Assembly (NCBI GenBank): GCA_965247385.1
Contig: CBDFHG010000005.1
Location: 1 to 64,000 of the forward strand
Direction: 5' to 3'
Length of the DNA: 64,000 bases
From: Thermohalobaculum sp965247385
GTDB lineage: Bacteria > Pseudomonadota > Alphaproteobacteria > Rhodobacterales > Rhodobacteraceae
Shown: one piece after another, positions 51,283 to 59,572 of the stretch
Position numbering within the stretch: position 1 is the stretch's first letter
Layout of the letters: every line of letters starts with the position of its first letter
The notes under the pieces: model-generated
The model's database searches: none
What the model saw: the letters and a program-made list of their open reading frames with translations, nothing else
Told to the model about the DNA's origin: nothing
Made by a program: the position numbers and the translations under genes

Positions 51283-52380
51283 ATGAGAGATACCTCCCCC
51301 CTGTTCCGCCCGATTCTGACCGGTGCGGTCGAGTTGCCCAACCGCGTCCTGATGACCCCGCTCACCCGAAATCGCGCCAAGGCCGACGGGACCCCGAACG
51401 CCATGGCCGAGGAGTATTATCGCCAACGCACCTCGGCTGGGCTGATCGTGACCGAGGCGACCCAGGTTTCTCCCGAGGGCAAGGGCTATGTCGATACCCC
51501 CGGCATCCATGATGACTCCCACGTTACCGCCTGGCGCCGGATAACCGATGCCGTTCACGCCGGTGGCGGGCGTATCTTCCTGCAACTCTGGCATGTGGGG
51601 CGGATCAGCCATGTCTCGCTTCTGCCGGGCAGACAGGCGCCGGTAGCGCCTTCGGCTATCCGGGCGAAGACGCAAACCTTCAACGCCGACGGGTTCGTGG
51701 ATACATCGCAACCCCGGGCGCTGGAGACTGAAGAAATGCCCCGCATCGTTGCCGACTTTGCAGATGCCGCCGAACGCGCCAGGGAGGCGGGCTTCGATGG
51801 GGTCGAGGTCCATGCTGCGAACGGCTACCTGCTGGACCAGTTCCTGCGCGACGGCTCGAACCAGCGGACCGACGCCTATGGCGGCAGCGCCGGGAATCGT
51901 GCGCGCCTTGCCCTGGAGGTCACCGAGGCGGTGGCGCGGGTCTGGGGCGCCGACCGGGTCGGCATCCGGCTGTCGCCCTTCGGCGCTTTCAACGACATGT
52001 CGGACAGCGCACCGGAGCAGACGTTCTCCACGGTCTACCGGCAGCTGGACCGGCTCGGGCTCGCCTATCTCCACGTGGTCGAGAGTTTCACTGGCTCCGA
52101 ATACAGCGCCCGGGACGCCGCGGCACTCAACCGTTTGCGCGCGCTGTGGTCGGGGCCGTATATCGCGAACGGAGATTTTGACGCCGCCCGGGCGGTGGAG
52201 TGGATCGAACGAGGCCGCACGGACGCCGTCAGCTTCGGCCGCCCGTTCATAGCCAACCCTGACCTGCCGGAGCGCTACCGCACGGACGCGGCGCTGAACG
52301 CTCCCGATCGGGCAACGTTCTACGGTGGTGGCGCCGAGGGATACATCGACTACCCGTTCATCGACCGCGAAGCCACCTGA
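51283..52380 (+). CDS. Old Yellow Enzyme-family alkene reductase
   Basis: A 365-residue FMN-dependent NADPH oxidoreductase of the NemA/OYE type, which reduces activated double bonds and nitro compounds. It shows NRVLMTPLTRNRA, LQLWHVGRISH, VHAANGYLLDQFLRDGSNQR then TDAYGGS, and the end SFGRPFIANPDLPERY. ANGYLLDQFL(R)D with TDxYGG is the family signature. It stands alone between transposon debris and moaA, with GGGAG before the ATG. Confidence 0.92.
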   Translation: MRDTSPLFRPILTGAVELPNRVLMTPLTRNRAKADGTPNAMAEEYYRQRTSAGLIVTEATQVSPEGKGYVDTPGIHDDSHVTAWRRITDAVHAGGGRIFLQLWHVGRISHVSLLPGRQAPVAPSAIRAKTQTFNADGFVDTSQPRALETEEMPRIVADFADAAERAREAGFDGVEVHAANGYLLDQFLRDGSNQRTDAYGGSAGNRARLALEVTEAVARVWGADRVGIRLSPFGAFNDMSDSAPEQTFSTVYRQLDRLGLAYLHVVESFTGSEYSARDAAALNRLRALWSGPYIANGDFDAARAVEWIERGRTDAVSFGRPFIANPDLPERYRTDAALNAPDRATFYGGGAEGYIDYPFIDREAT

Positions 52381-52396
52381 GCGAAACGGCCAACCG

Positions 52397-52427
52397 AAAA
52401 GGGGCACCCGACAGGGCACCCCTTTTT
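52397..52427. terminator. Bidirectional terminator between OYE gene and moaA
   Basis: AAAAGGGGCACCC and GGGCACCCCTTTT flank a five-base loop. A-tract and T-tract on either side fit use by both converging genes. Confidence 0.8.
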
Positions 52428-52446
52428 GGCAAACAATCCGTCTCCG

Positions 52447-53132
52447 TCAGCCGCCGGTCACATTCATGTGCCGCACGACCTGGCCCTCGACCCGCTGGCG
52501 CGAATAGTCGAAATCGTGGCCCTTGGGTTTGCGGGTGATGGCTTCGCGGATGGCGTCTTCCAGCCCGGCACCGCCTTTTTTTTCGCGCATCACTGCGCGC
52601 AGATCCGCGTCGTCGTCCTGGCCCAGGCACATATAGAGCCGGCCAGTGCAGGTAAGGCGCACCCGGTTGCAGCTTTCGCAGAAATTATGGGTCAGCGGGG
52701 TGATGAAGCCGATGCGCTGGCCGGTTTCCTCGACCCGGAAATACCGCGCCGGGCCACCGGTTTTGTAATCGGACTCGGTCAGGGTCCAGCGCTGGCCCAG
52801 ATCGGCGCGCAGGTCATCCAGCGCGTAATACTGATCCAGCCGGTCCTCCTCGCCCATCTCGCCCATCGGCATGACCTCGATGAAGGTCAGGTCCATGCCC
52901 ATGCTCGCGCACCATTCGGCAAGGCTATGGATCTCGTCGTCATTGGTGCCCTTCAGCGCCACGGCGTTGATCTTGACCCTGAGGCCCGCTTTCTGCGCCG
53001 CCTCAATGCCGTCCAGCACCTGCGCCAGCCGTCCCCAGCGGGTGATGCGCTTGAACTTGGCCTCGTCCAGCGTGTCGAGCGAGACGTTGACCCGCTTGAC
53101 CCCGGCATCGGCCAGCGGCTGGGCAAAGCGCG
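52447..53132 (-). pseudogene. moaA: GTP 3',8-cyclase MoaA lacking its N-terminal radical-SAM part
   Basis: About 228 residues of MoaA remain: LADAGVKRVNVSLDTLDEA, VKINAVALKGTNDDEI, FIEVMPMGEMG and the second iron-sulfur motif NFCESCNRVRLTCTG. They run to the end VVRHMNVTGG. The first ~100 residues, with the CxxxCxxC radical-SAM cluster, are missing: upstream of ARFAQPLADAG the sequence becomes the stop codon of an unrelated DUF1640-like gene (53133). The remnant cannot be active, so molybdenum cofactor synthesis would need another moaA. Confidence 0.88.
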
Positions 53133-53393
53133 CTAAAGCACTTTGGCCAGCGTGACTATCGCCCCCACCGCCAGAATAATCATCCCGCCCAAGCGAATGA
53201 CAATGCGCTGTTCCATCTCTCGCAGTTCACTTTTTAACGCGACCTCCAATTCCTTGAGGTCTCGCTTGGTCGCTAGGTTGTTCTCGATCAGGTTAGTTTG
53301 CTCATCGGCCAGCACTTCGGCCTGAGCCTCTGGCATTCCGGCGACGGTCAGGCGTTTGACAAAACCGTGGGTGTCAAAAATTATTGCGCTCAT
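53133..53393 (-). CDS. DUF1640-like coiled-coil protein with C-terminal membrane anchor
   Basis: An 86-residue protein, MSAIIFDTHGFVKRLTVAGM, with EAQAEVLADEQTNLIEN and LATKRDLKELEVALKSEL (coiled coil), and a terminal helix MIILAVGAIVTLAKVL. The head FDTHxFVKRLxxAGMPExQAE and LATKxDLxxLE are classic DUF1640. AGGAGGAAAGCG directly precedes the ATG. It is fused end-to-end with the truncated moaA. Function unknown. Confidence 0.8.
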   Translation of the reverse strand: MSAIIFDTHGFVKRLTVAGMPEAQAEVLADEQTNLIENNLATKRDLKELEVALKSELREMEQRIVIRLGGMIILAVGAIVTLAKVL

Positions 53394-53411
53394 GCGCTTT
53401 CCTCCTAATCT

Positions 53412-53490
53412 AACGCGCTTGGTCCTCGGCCACACCATTCGCTTTCAGGCTGTCGATGGAGGCTAGTCTGTTGCCGGTGCCTAGGCAAGC
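53412..53490 (-). pseudogene. Remnant of the copy A/B type DUF1640-like head and upstream repeat
   Basis: The minus strand reads SIDSLKANGVAEDQA, as in copies A and B. It is preceded by the shared TTGCCGGTGCCTAGGC block, here at about 53470-53485. The rest of the gene has been replaced by the start of the 53133-53393 gene. Confidence 0.7.
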
Positions 53491-53596
53491 AACTGCTGGG
53501 CTCCGGCCCTCAATTGCCCCCCACCCCCCCTTACGGGCAAAAGCCGGGATCGCGCTCTCCGCAGCTCTCAGGCCGCCCCCGGCGCCACCCCGCCAG

Positions 53597-54178
53597 TTAC
53601 AAGCCTTTCAGCACCGCCCCGGGGTCCTGGGCGACCAGCTCCCGATAATCCGTCGCCGTCTGCTTCAGGTTGACCTCGAAGCCGAGATCCGGAAAGCGCG
53701 GGCACAGCGAGTAGACCGCCAGCGGGATCGTCTCCTGGAGGTGGCCGATCCAGAGCACGCCGCGGGCGCGGGATCCCGTGACCAGCTGGCCGGTCACGGC
53801 GTCGTACTGCACACGCTGGCCGAGCGGTTTGTCGGCCGGCGTGACGACGGCGCGAAACTCCGCGCCCGCTGGCCGCGTCGTCCAGGCCGCCGTGAAATAT
53901 CGCCCGAACCCTGTGAGCCCGTCCTGGACGCAGAAATGCCCCATCGTGCCCACATTGACCACGGTCCGCAGGCCCCAACCGCGCGCGGCAGCATAATAGT
54001 CGACCTCGACCCGGTCCGCGAGCAGCGCCCGGAGACCGGCCGCGTCATGGCTCGACGGGCCGACCATCGGCCCGGCCGACGCGCAACCCGTCAGCCCCAC
54101 CGCCAGGGCCGCGCCCAGCATCGTCTCTCGTACTCTGTTGATCAGCTGTCTCCTTCTCCCCGGATATAGTTCAGTCAT
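53597..54178 (-). CDS. GPSSHD-domain lipoprotein, unknown family
   Basis: A 193-residue protein: an n-region with RRRQ, a hydrophobic stretch, and the lipobox VGLTGC ending at C32. One copy of the ~160-residue domain found three times in the 19813-21297 protein follows (GPSSHDAAGLRALLADRVEV, VNVGTMGHFCVQD, HLQETIPLAVYSLCPRFPD, VAQDPGAVLKGL). Two domain cysteines are conserved. It is thus predicted as an outer-membrane or periplasmic lipoprotein. AAAGGGG lies before the ATG at 54178. Sequence similarity to the 19.8 kb gene continues past the stop codon. Confidence 0.8.
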   Translation of the reverse strand: MTELYPGRRRQLINRVRETMLGAALAVGLTGCASAGPMVGPSSHDAAGLRALLADRVEVDYYAAARGWGLRTVVNVGTMGHFCVQDGLTGFGRYFTAAWTTRPAGAEFRAVVTPADKPLGQRVQYDAVTGQLVTGSRARGVLWIGHLQETIPLAVYSLCPRFPDLGFEVNLKQTATDYRELVAQDPGAVLKGL

Positions 54179-54539
54179 AGTGACCCCTTTCAGAACTCAT
54201 CTTCCAAGCAACCTCTTGAAAAATCCTTTTGTGCTCTGATTAGACAGGAGTGCGGCAACTCTGGCTTCTGCTGCTTCCGCACGGTTTTCGGCTTTGTTTC
54301 GCTGCTCCTTCAAATCGTCAACATAGCTCTCCAAAGTTTCCAGCTTGCCTTTAAGATAATACTGTTCATTGGTGTTCTCTATACTGTTCATGGTGGTCAA
54401 TTCAGGGTGTTCTTTATCAGGTAAAGATATTCGGGTTTTGTAGACGCGAGACAACTCAGATGTGTCTATCATCCATGTTCCTTTTCCATCCTTTTTACCA
54501 GAAATTTTGCCATTATTAAGGGGATTATGTAGGAAAGTG

Positions 54540-54838
54540 CCGGAGGCCGCTTGGTGGCCCGGCTTCGGACGGGCGATGTGGCGGGTGCTGACGGGCTGCG
54601 CGAGCGCGTCCACGGCTTCCTCGAAACGGGCGTCTACTCGCATGTCCTCTTCCAGCGCCACCTTGCTCGGCTGGTAGGACGGGTGCACGATTTCAACAAC
54701 GCGCTGCTCCGGTTTGGCGGCCAGGGATGCCTTGCCGAGATTGCAGGGTGGCGAAGTGACGATCAGCTTGAACGCGCCATCGTCCAGTCCTCCCATGAAG
54801 GCCGGATTATCGGCGCATTCGATGACGACGCGGGTCAC
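54540..54838 (-). pseudogene. DNA methyltransferase passenger gene, internally deleted
   Basis: The frame overlaps the transposase stop by ATGA and reads ADNPAFMGGLDDGAFKLIV, then TSPPCNLGKA. The latter resembles the catalytic (D/N/S)PPY motif with tyrosine changed to cysteine. It then jumps to EEAVDALAQPVSTRHIARPK, which looks like a late part of the protein. Only about 100 residues remain. Some IS1595 elements are known to carry passenger genes, including methyltransferases. Confidence 0.6.
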
Positions 54839-55818
54839 GACCGCGCCCCAGACGGCAGGCCGTTGTTTGCAATCAGTTCACGGTAGCGCAGGCGCTTGCC
54901 AACCGCGCCAGCGGCGAAGGTCGCCATGATGTCGATGGTGTCCCGGTCGCGGGCATTGTGGCGGCCCGCGAACTCTTGCACATACAGGTCAAGATGCTTC
55001 GGCGAGAACTTGTGGAATGTTCCCTTGTGCGCCCGCTTGAGCACCGCCCAGAAGGACTCGATGCCCTGCGTATGGGCCATGCCGCGCACATACTCGCCAA
55101 CCGAGTGATTGACGGCTTCGTGCTCGAACTCCGCGCCGAGTCCGGCATAGCCACCATGCTCATCCGTGTAGATCACGGCGTCCTCCCCGGCATGGTCACG
55201 GACGAAGCCTTGCAGAGTCCGGGCGTCAGTGGAAGGAACAACTTGCGCCGCGACGCGATTTGTCGCGCGATCCTTCACACCCGCAACTGCCGTCTTCCCT
55301 ACAGCGCCCCGGCCCGTCAACTCTTTCCGCTTCGCCTTGGGCATGTTGGCCCGGCGCCCGCCCATGTAGGTTTCGTCGGCTTCGAGCGGCCCCGCGAACG
55401 CGCCCTGCCGTTCGGTCAAGGCAACCCGAAGCCGGTGCGCGAGGAACCATGCGCTGCGCTGGTTGATGTTCAAATCCCGATGGAGCTTCATGCTGGAGAC
55501 CCCTTTCAGGCTCGTCGAGAGCAAGTAGGTGGCGATCATCCAGACCTGGAAGCCCAGCTTCGAGCCTTCCATCACCGTGCCCGTCTTCGCGGAAAACCGC
55601 TTCGCGCACTCCTTCTCCCGGCAACGGTAGGGCATGGTCTTGTGCTTGGCGCCAGTCTGCACATTCAGAGAGCCGCAGTGCGGGCAGTGGATACCCTCGG
55701 GCCAGCGGCGGGCGATGAACCACGCCTCGGCCGCCTCATCGGTCGGCCAACGCTTGAACAGTTCTACGAGGCTGATGCCCTGGCGGTCGCTCTTGCCCGC
55801 CGATTTGTGCTGCACCAT
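54835..55818 (-). CDS. IS1595-family transposase
   Basis: A 327-residue ISXO2-like DDE transposase. It has an N-terminal zinc ribbon (CPHCGSLNVQTG ... YRCREKECAKRFSAKTGTVM), the first catalytic site in PLEADETYMGGRR, DEHGGYAGL for the second, and HTQGIESFWAVLKRAHKGTFH for the third. The start at 55818 is ten bases after AGGAGG; two in-frame ATGs lie slightly upstream. It appears intact. Confidence 0.92.
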   Translation of the reverse strand: MVQHKSAGKSDRQGISLVELFKRWPTDEAAEAWFIARRWPEGIHCPHCGSLNVQTGAKHKTMPYRCREKECAKRFSAKTGTVMEGSKLGFQVWMIATYLLSTSLKGVSSMKLHRDLNINQRSAWFLAHRLRVALTERQGAFAGPLEADETYMGGRRANMPKAKRKELTGRGAVGKTAVAGVKDRATNRVAAQVVPSTDARTLQGFVRDHAGEDAVIYTDEHGGYAGLGAEFEHEAVNHSVGEYVRGMAHTQGIESFWAVLKRAHKGTFHKFSPKHLDLYVQEFAGRHNARDRDTIDIMATFAAGAVGKRLRYRELIANNGLPSGARS

Positions 55819-56134
55819 ATCCATATCCTCCTGGAATACAAACATAATACATGAGAGTGCCGACTAATGTCAACCCCCATTTCGGCACTCTCCTACATAA
55901 TCCCCATTATTAAGGGCTTTTGTGAGGGTGGGGCGGGAGACCTGAAATTCTTTTACGGCCTCTCTTATTGAAATTTATCCCATTTATCAGCCCCTTACCT
56001 TATCATGTTAAAGCATGTTCCTTGTGGTCAACCTTTACATGTTCTTTCCTGTAAAGAGTAACAGGGGAGTGGAGGGGAAAAGTCCGCATGAGCGAGGCCA
56101 CAGGTATCGAGCGATTGTGGGGTTTTCAGAGTTG

Positions 56135-56413
56135 CTATCGGTAAATTTCTCGGCGGTGCCCAGCTTCGACAACCAGCACAATCAGCTCGGTGTCGTGTAG
56201 CTCGCAGAGTATACGATAATCTCCGACACGATACCGCCAGTAGGAACCGAGTTCTGAGCCTTGCAGGGGTTTGCCCAACTGGCGGGGGTGATCAAGCAAC
56301 GCAATACGATCTCGCAGATAATCCCTGATCCGCCTGGCGTCTGAGGCCCCTAGTTTTTTGATCTGCTTTGCCGCTCTCTCGGTAATCTCAATTTCCCAAG
56401 CCAAGCTCGGCAT
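56135..56413 (-). CDS. relE: RelE-family toxin
   Basis: A 92-residue RelE/StbE mRNA interferase: WEIEITERAAKQIKKL, DARRIRDYLRDRIA, GKPLQGSELGSYWRYRVGDY and RILCELHDTELIVLVVEAGH then RREIYR. RYRVGDYRI and the final histidine-arginine segment are the family core. The gene overlaps the antitoxin gene by 26 bases. An in-frame ATG three codons upstream is also possible. Confidence 0.88.
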   Translation of the reverse strand: MPSLAWEIEITERAAKQIKKLGASDARRIRDYLRDRIALLDHPRQLGKPLQGSELGSYWRYRVGDYRILCELHDTELIVLVVEAGHRREIYR

Positions 56414-56621
56414 CCAGTTCATTTAGGGAGAGGGTACGGCCACCGGATTGACGATGTGCAATGGACGCCTGTTCGGCGGCATACAGGTCTTCTAGGTCTT
56501 CCAGATGCTCTTCAACGGCTTCCCGAATGTAGAACGTGGCTGTTCGGCCCGTCCTCTCAGCAAGAGTTTTCAGGCGGTTGTAGGTTTCGTCGGGTAGACG
56601 TACAGCGGTTTGCTTGGTCAT
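56388..56621 (-). CDS. relB: RelB-like ribbon-helix-helix antitoxin
   Basis: A 77-residue protein, MTKQTAVRLPDETYNRLKTL, with AERTGRTATFYIREAVEEHL forming the DNA-binding ribbon-helix-helix. The tail RTLSLNELDAELGL binds the toxin. AGAGGA precedes the ATG, and an operator-like palindrome lies 10 bases upstream. With relE it forms an intact toxin-antitoxin operon reading away from IS1380 copy 3. Confidence 0.88.
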   Translation of the reverse strand: MTKQTAVRLPDETYNRLKTLAERTGRTATFYIREAVEEHLEDLEDLYAAEQASIAHRQSGGRTLSLNELDAELGLGN

Positions 56622-56630
56622 GGAAATTCC

Positions 56631-56657
56631 TCTTTGGGATACACGTATACCAAAGAG
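56631..56657. promoter_or_regulatory. Operator-like palindrome of relBE
   Basis: TCTTTGG and CCAAAGA are inverted repeats 13 bases apart, with GATACACGTATA between them, directly upstream of relB. Typical position for autoregulation. Confidence 0.55.
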
Positions 56658-56684
56658 AGGTTGACGTCTAGTGGATTGAACCCC

Positions 56685-58293
56685 CAGGATTCCCGAACTA
56701 AATCCCTGACGCGCCTCGGCCGGGGCGGCGATGGGCACCGTTGTGGGGTTTTCGACCCCGCGCCCGGGCACCACTCCGGCGGATTTCGCGCTTGAGGGGA
56801 TGGCCTGCAGGCGGCCACGCGTTTTGCGGGTCCCGCGCCTGTCCGTTGGCCAGGCGGAGCCCTGGCCGGGAGCCGGCATCGCACTTCAGCAAGGATATCG
56901 TGGCAGGCCGGAGCCGTCAGGTCGGGCCGCGCGCCAGGGCCAGGATCTTCCGCCTGGCGCTCAGCACCAGATCGAGCCCCGCTTCGCTCCCCAAACGGAT
57001 GATCAGCCGCCGCGCATGACGGATCACCCGGCCAGGCAGGGCGATCAGAGCCAGGCGCAAGGCCTTCATCCGCCGTGCCACCCAGGCCGGTCCCGGAACC
57101 GGTTGCTTCATCACCGCGTTCAAATTATGCGCCAGCACCATGATCGCCCACCAGGCCGCATTGGCTCCGAACAGACCCGAGGGCAGGGTGCCGCCAGCCA
57201 GGTCGTGCTTCATCACCGCGTGGACTTCCTCGCTCTTGCCACAGCGCTCCCGGTACCACCAGATCACCGCATCGCCCGGCAGATCACGGTTGGTGACCAG
57301 GGCGAACAGCTTGCTGCGCCCCCTCAAAGCAAACGCCGCGGTCGGGAACGGCAACTGATCCCCATCGCCAGGCTCCAACTGTTCCAGCGGCTCCCGGATC
57401 GCCAGGAAGCGGTAATCCGCCCGCGTCTTGCTCTCGCCCGCCCAACTCGGTACATGGCAGACCTCCGTCCACTCCTGGCCGGTCTCCTGACGTTGCCCGT
57501 CGAAAACACGATCCAGCGGCCGCCACTCGGCCTCCGGCACGGCCAGGGCGGCACGCCGGAACTCCGCCGTCACGTTGGCACCAACGGCAAACTCGATCAC
57601 CCCGAAAACCTTGTCCCGGCCCGCGCCACAACAGAGCAGTAGATCCTTCTGATAACCCGCCGTGTCCGAGCGCAGACAGACCTTGTCCACGCCCCCAGGC
57701 AGCGCCGCCAGCGAGGCCTGCAACACCTGCAACTGCCGATAGCCAGCCGGCACATTGCCGTCGCGGAACTCGGAATGCACGATCACCTGCTGTTCCGCCC
57801 ACCAGGTGTTCAACGGCTGACAGGCCTTGAACTTCTTGTAGCAGTATTCCGCCTGGCGCTTGTGGCTCTGCACCAGCGTCGCGTCCATGTCCAGCGTCGC
57901 CGCGCCCGGCCCGCGATGGCGCTGCAGAAATGACACCAGCGCTCAGGTGCGCTCCAGGTCCTCGACCCGATCACCCCCGCACAGATTGAGTGCGATCACC
58001 GCGATGATCATCTGCACATCCAGCCAGCCAGCCCTGCCGCCCCGCCACCCGCACCTCGCGCCGCACCGCAGCCGCCAGTCCCGATGCCTCAATCAAATCA
58101 AGCTAAACACCAATCCCGGCAAAACCCGTCAGATCGCTGCTGCCCGGCGCGCTTTCGTACTCGAAAGGAAGAACGCCCTGTGCCATGTTATTTTCACCCC
58201 GTTGGTGATGGAGTTATTCATAAAAACCCCATCATGAATCCCTTTGAATTCAAAGCCAACGGGGGACTTCAACTTTTTTGATCCAGAATCAGG
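56685..58293 (-). mobile_element. IS1380-family element, copy 3 (internally deleted)
   Basis: Both ends are present but the element is about 240 bases shorter than copy 4, and its flanks (ACCC and GGTG) do not match, so it was rearranged after insertion. It has interrupted an ISL3 transposase fragment on its right. Confidence 0.88.
56917..57936 (-). pseudogene. IS1380 transposase, copy 3, N-terminally deleted
   Basis: The frame from SFLQRHRGPGAATLDMDATL to the C-terminus is intact and agrees with copy 4. The N-terminal third is disrupted: GGDRVEDLER is joined to SALVSFLQ near 57945, removing about 100 codons and bringing in a stop. The two insertions typical of copies 1 and 2 are absent. Confidence 0.88.
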
Positions 58294-58385
58294 GGGTGAT
58301 GAAGGTCTCGGTGTTGCGGTAGCCTCTGGCTCTTGCCCTGGCGGCCTGAAACAGTCCGTTCATTGCTTCCATGCGGGCGTTGCTG
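58294..58385 (-). pseudogene. ISL3-family transposase C-terminal fragment
   Basis: The minus strand reads THSNARMEAMNGLFQAARAR and GYRNTETFI, the end of ISL3 transposases (NxxxEAxNGLFQAARxRARGY). IS1380 copy 3 cuts it after TFI, and IS66 sequence cuts the other side. Confidence 0.78.
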
Positions 58386-58389
58386 TGGG

Positions 58390-58768
58390 TTGACGGCGAA
58401 AGCGTCTGAAAGACAGTACGCTTCAGAAATACCGGAGCGACATGGACCGGCGAATGGACAAGGTTATGGCTTGTCAGCCAACCAACAAAGACGGAATTCG
58501 CCTGCGCAAACGCTCCGGCAAAGACCGTGACAGCCTGTTCACATTCATGACCGAACGCGACGTGCCGCCAACCAACAACGGCGCGGAACAAGCCATCCGC
58601 CCCTCAACCACCTTGCGCAAGGTCACCGGGGGATTCCGCTCCAACTGGGGTGCCGACTTCTACGCCAACGTTCGCTCCGTCCTCAACACCGGAAAACGGC
58701 AAGGCCTGTCTGCTTTCCAGGCAATCCAAGCCACCATCGCTGGAAAATCAGTGATCCAACCGGGTTGA
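58390..58768 (+). pseudogene. IS66 TnpC C-terminal fragment
   Basis: It reads RDSLFTFMTERDVPPTNNGA then EQAIRPSTTLRKVTGGFRSN, WGADFYANVRSVLNTGKRQG and LSAFQAIQATIAGKSV. PPTNNxxEQxIRP holds the catalytic glutamate of IS66. The N-terminal two thirds are missing. Confidence 0.85.
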
Positions 58769-58928
58769 GTAGTTACCCGTGCCTTGCGCGGTTTAGCACT
58801 TTCGGCAGCACGAAACGGGTTATCAACCATAACACCACAATCAGCGCTCAAACCGGCTTCTTAACAGCGGACTTTTTAGTTACGGTTTGCTCAGAGTTGT
58901 GGCCGGGAAGTCCAAATCTGAACTGCAC

Positions 58929-59117
58929 TCAGCCCCTTGATTTCTTCCCCGCGCTCTCCTGATTGGGCGGATTGGACGGCGGCTTGGCTGGCGCACCATG
59001 GCTGGTGGGCTGGTGGCCGCCCTGCGGGCGTGGTTTATAGCCTTTGGTAAGGAACTTGGGCTGATAGTCTTTCTGTTCCCGGCTCCGGGGATGGGTGGGT
59101 TTGTCATCCATGCTCAT
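58929..59117 (-). CDS. Small basic proline-rich protein
   Basis: A 62-residue protein, MDDKPTHPRSREQKDYQPKF then LTKGYKPRPQGGHQPTSHGA, rich in Pro, Lys, Gln and Gly, without hydrophobic segments and probably disordered. CAGGAG lies seven bases before the chosen ATG. Its start overlaps the end of the DUF6338-like frame, so the two were probably one operon. Function unknown. Confidence 0.55.
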   Translation of the reverse strand: MSMDDKPTHPRSREQKDYQPKFLTKGYKPRPQGGHQPTSHGAPAKPPSNPPNQESAGKKSRG

Positions 59118-59410
59118 TGGCATTCTCCTGAGGATTGTAGGGCCAAAATTCTACTGTCCTGATCTCGCCAGCGGCGATGAGAAGGCCGTTCTCTCCGCGC
59201 CGGGACCAGTTGTTGTTGTCATCAATATCGTAAATCCATTGGATGTAGATATCGCGTTCGGCAGGATCGGAGGACATGAAGGAGTCGTTTCCACAGAAGC
59301 CAGCAAAGCGCGTTCCGTCCTTCAGGATGACGATAACCCACTGATCGGTCGTGTGGCCGAATTTCCAGTCCCAGGCCGTTGGTATGACGTGTACGAGATT
59401 GAGGCCGCAC
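59104..59410 (-). pseudogene. DUF6338-like protein, C-terminal fragment
   Basis: The minus strand encodes WKFGHTTDQWVIVILKDGTR, FAGFCGNDSFMSSDPAERDI, YIQWIYDIDDNNNW and LLIAAGEIRTVEFWPYN to a TGA at 59106-59104. LKDGTxFAG(Y/F)xGxxSFxSSDPxERDIY is the DUF6338 ending. The N-terminal membrane part is lost at 59411 where an IS1380 end begins. Confidence 0.72.
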
Positions 59411-59568
59411 CGCTGCTGCCCGGCTCGCTTTCGTACTCGAAAGGAAGAACGCCCTGTGCCATGTTATTTTCACCCCGTTGGTGATCGAGTTAATCGCAAA
59501 ATCCATCATAAATCCCTTTAGATTCAAAGACAACGGGGAATTTTAACTTTTTTGATCCAGAATCAGGG
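59411..59568 (-). mobile_element. IS1380 left-end remnant (fifth copy)
   Basis: 158 bases matching the first part of the element, from the terminal GAATCAGGG (59560-59568) to about codon 18 of the transposase. The break at about 59411 joins the DUF6338 gene. Copy 4 inserted next to its end. Confidence 0.85.
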
Positions 59569-59572
59569 ACCC

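Larger units (their letters stand above)
54520..55905 (-). mobile_element. IS1595-family element with methyltransferase passenger remnant
   Basis: A 1386-base element with 22-base ends GGGGATTATGTAGGA(A/G)AGTGCC (one mismatch) and an 8-base duplication ATTATTAA (54512-54519 and 55906-55913), as usual for IS1595. It contains an intact transposase gene and a degraded passenger. Confidence 0.92.
54197..55983 (-). pseudogene. Plasmid-type helix-turn-helix protein, interrupted by IS1595
   Basis: Joining 55983-55914 to 54519-54197 and dropping the element gives ISIREAVKEFQVSRPTLTKA, LNNGKISGKKDGKGTWMID, TSELSRVYKTR and a coiled-coil tail LESYVDDLKEQRNKAENR ending FFKRLLGR. The architecture (N-terminal HTH, C-terminal coiled coil) is that of small regulatory or replication-linked proteins of mobile plasmids. 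The ATG at 55983 has AAGGGG upstream, but codon 3 is TAA, so it was broken even without the insertion. Low GC indicates foreign origin. Confidence 0.65.

Noticed and set aside
54551..54886. 111-codon plus-strand frame inside IS1595
   Set aside because: Antisense of the methyltransferase remnant and the transposase 3' end.
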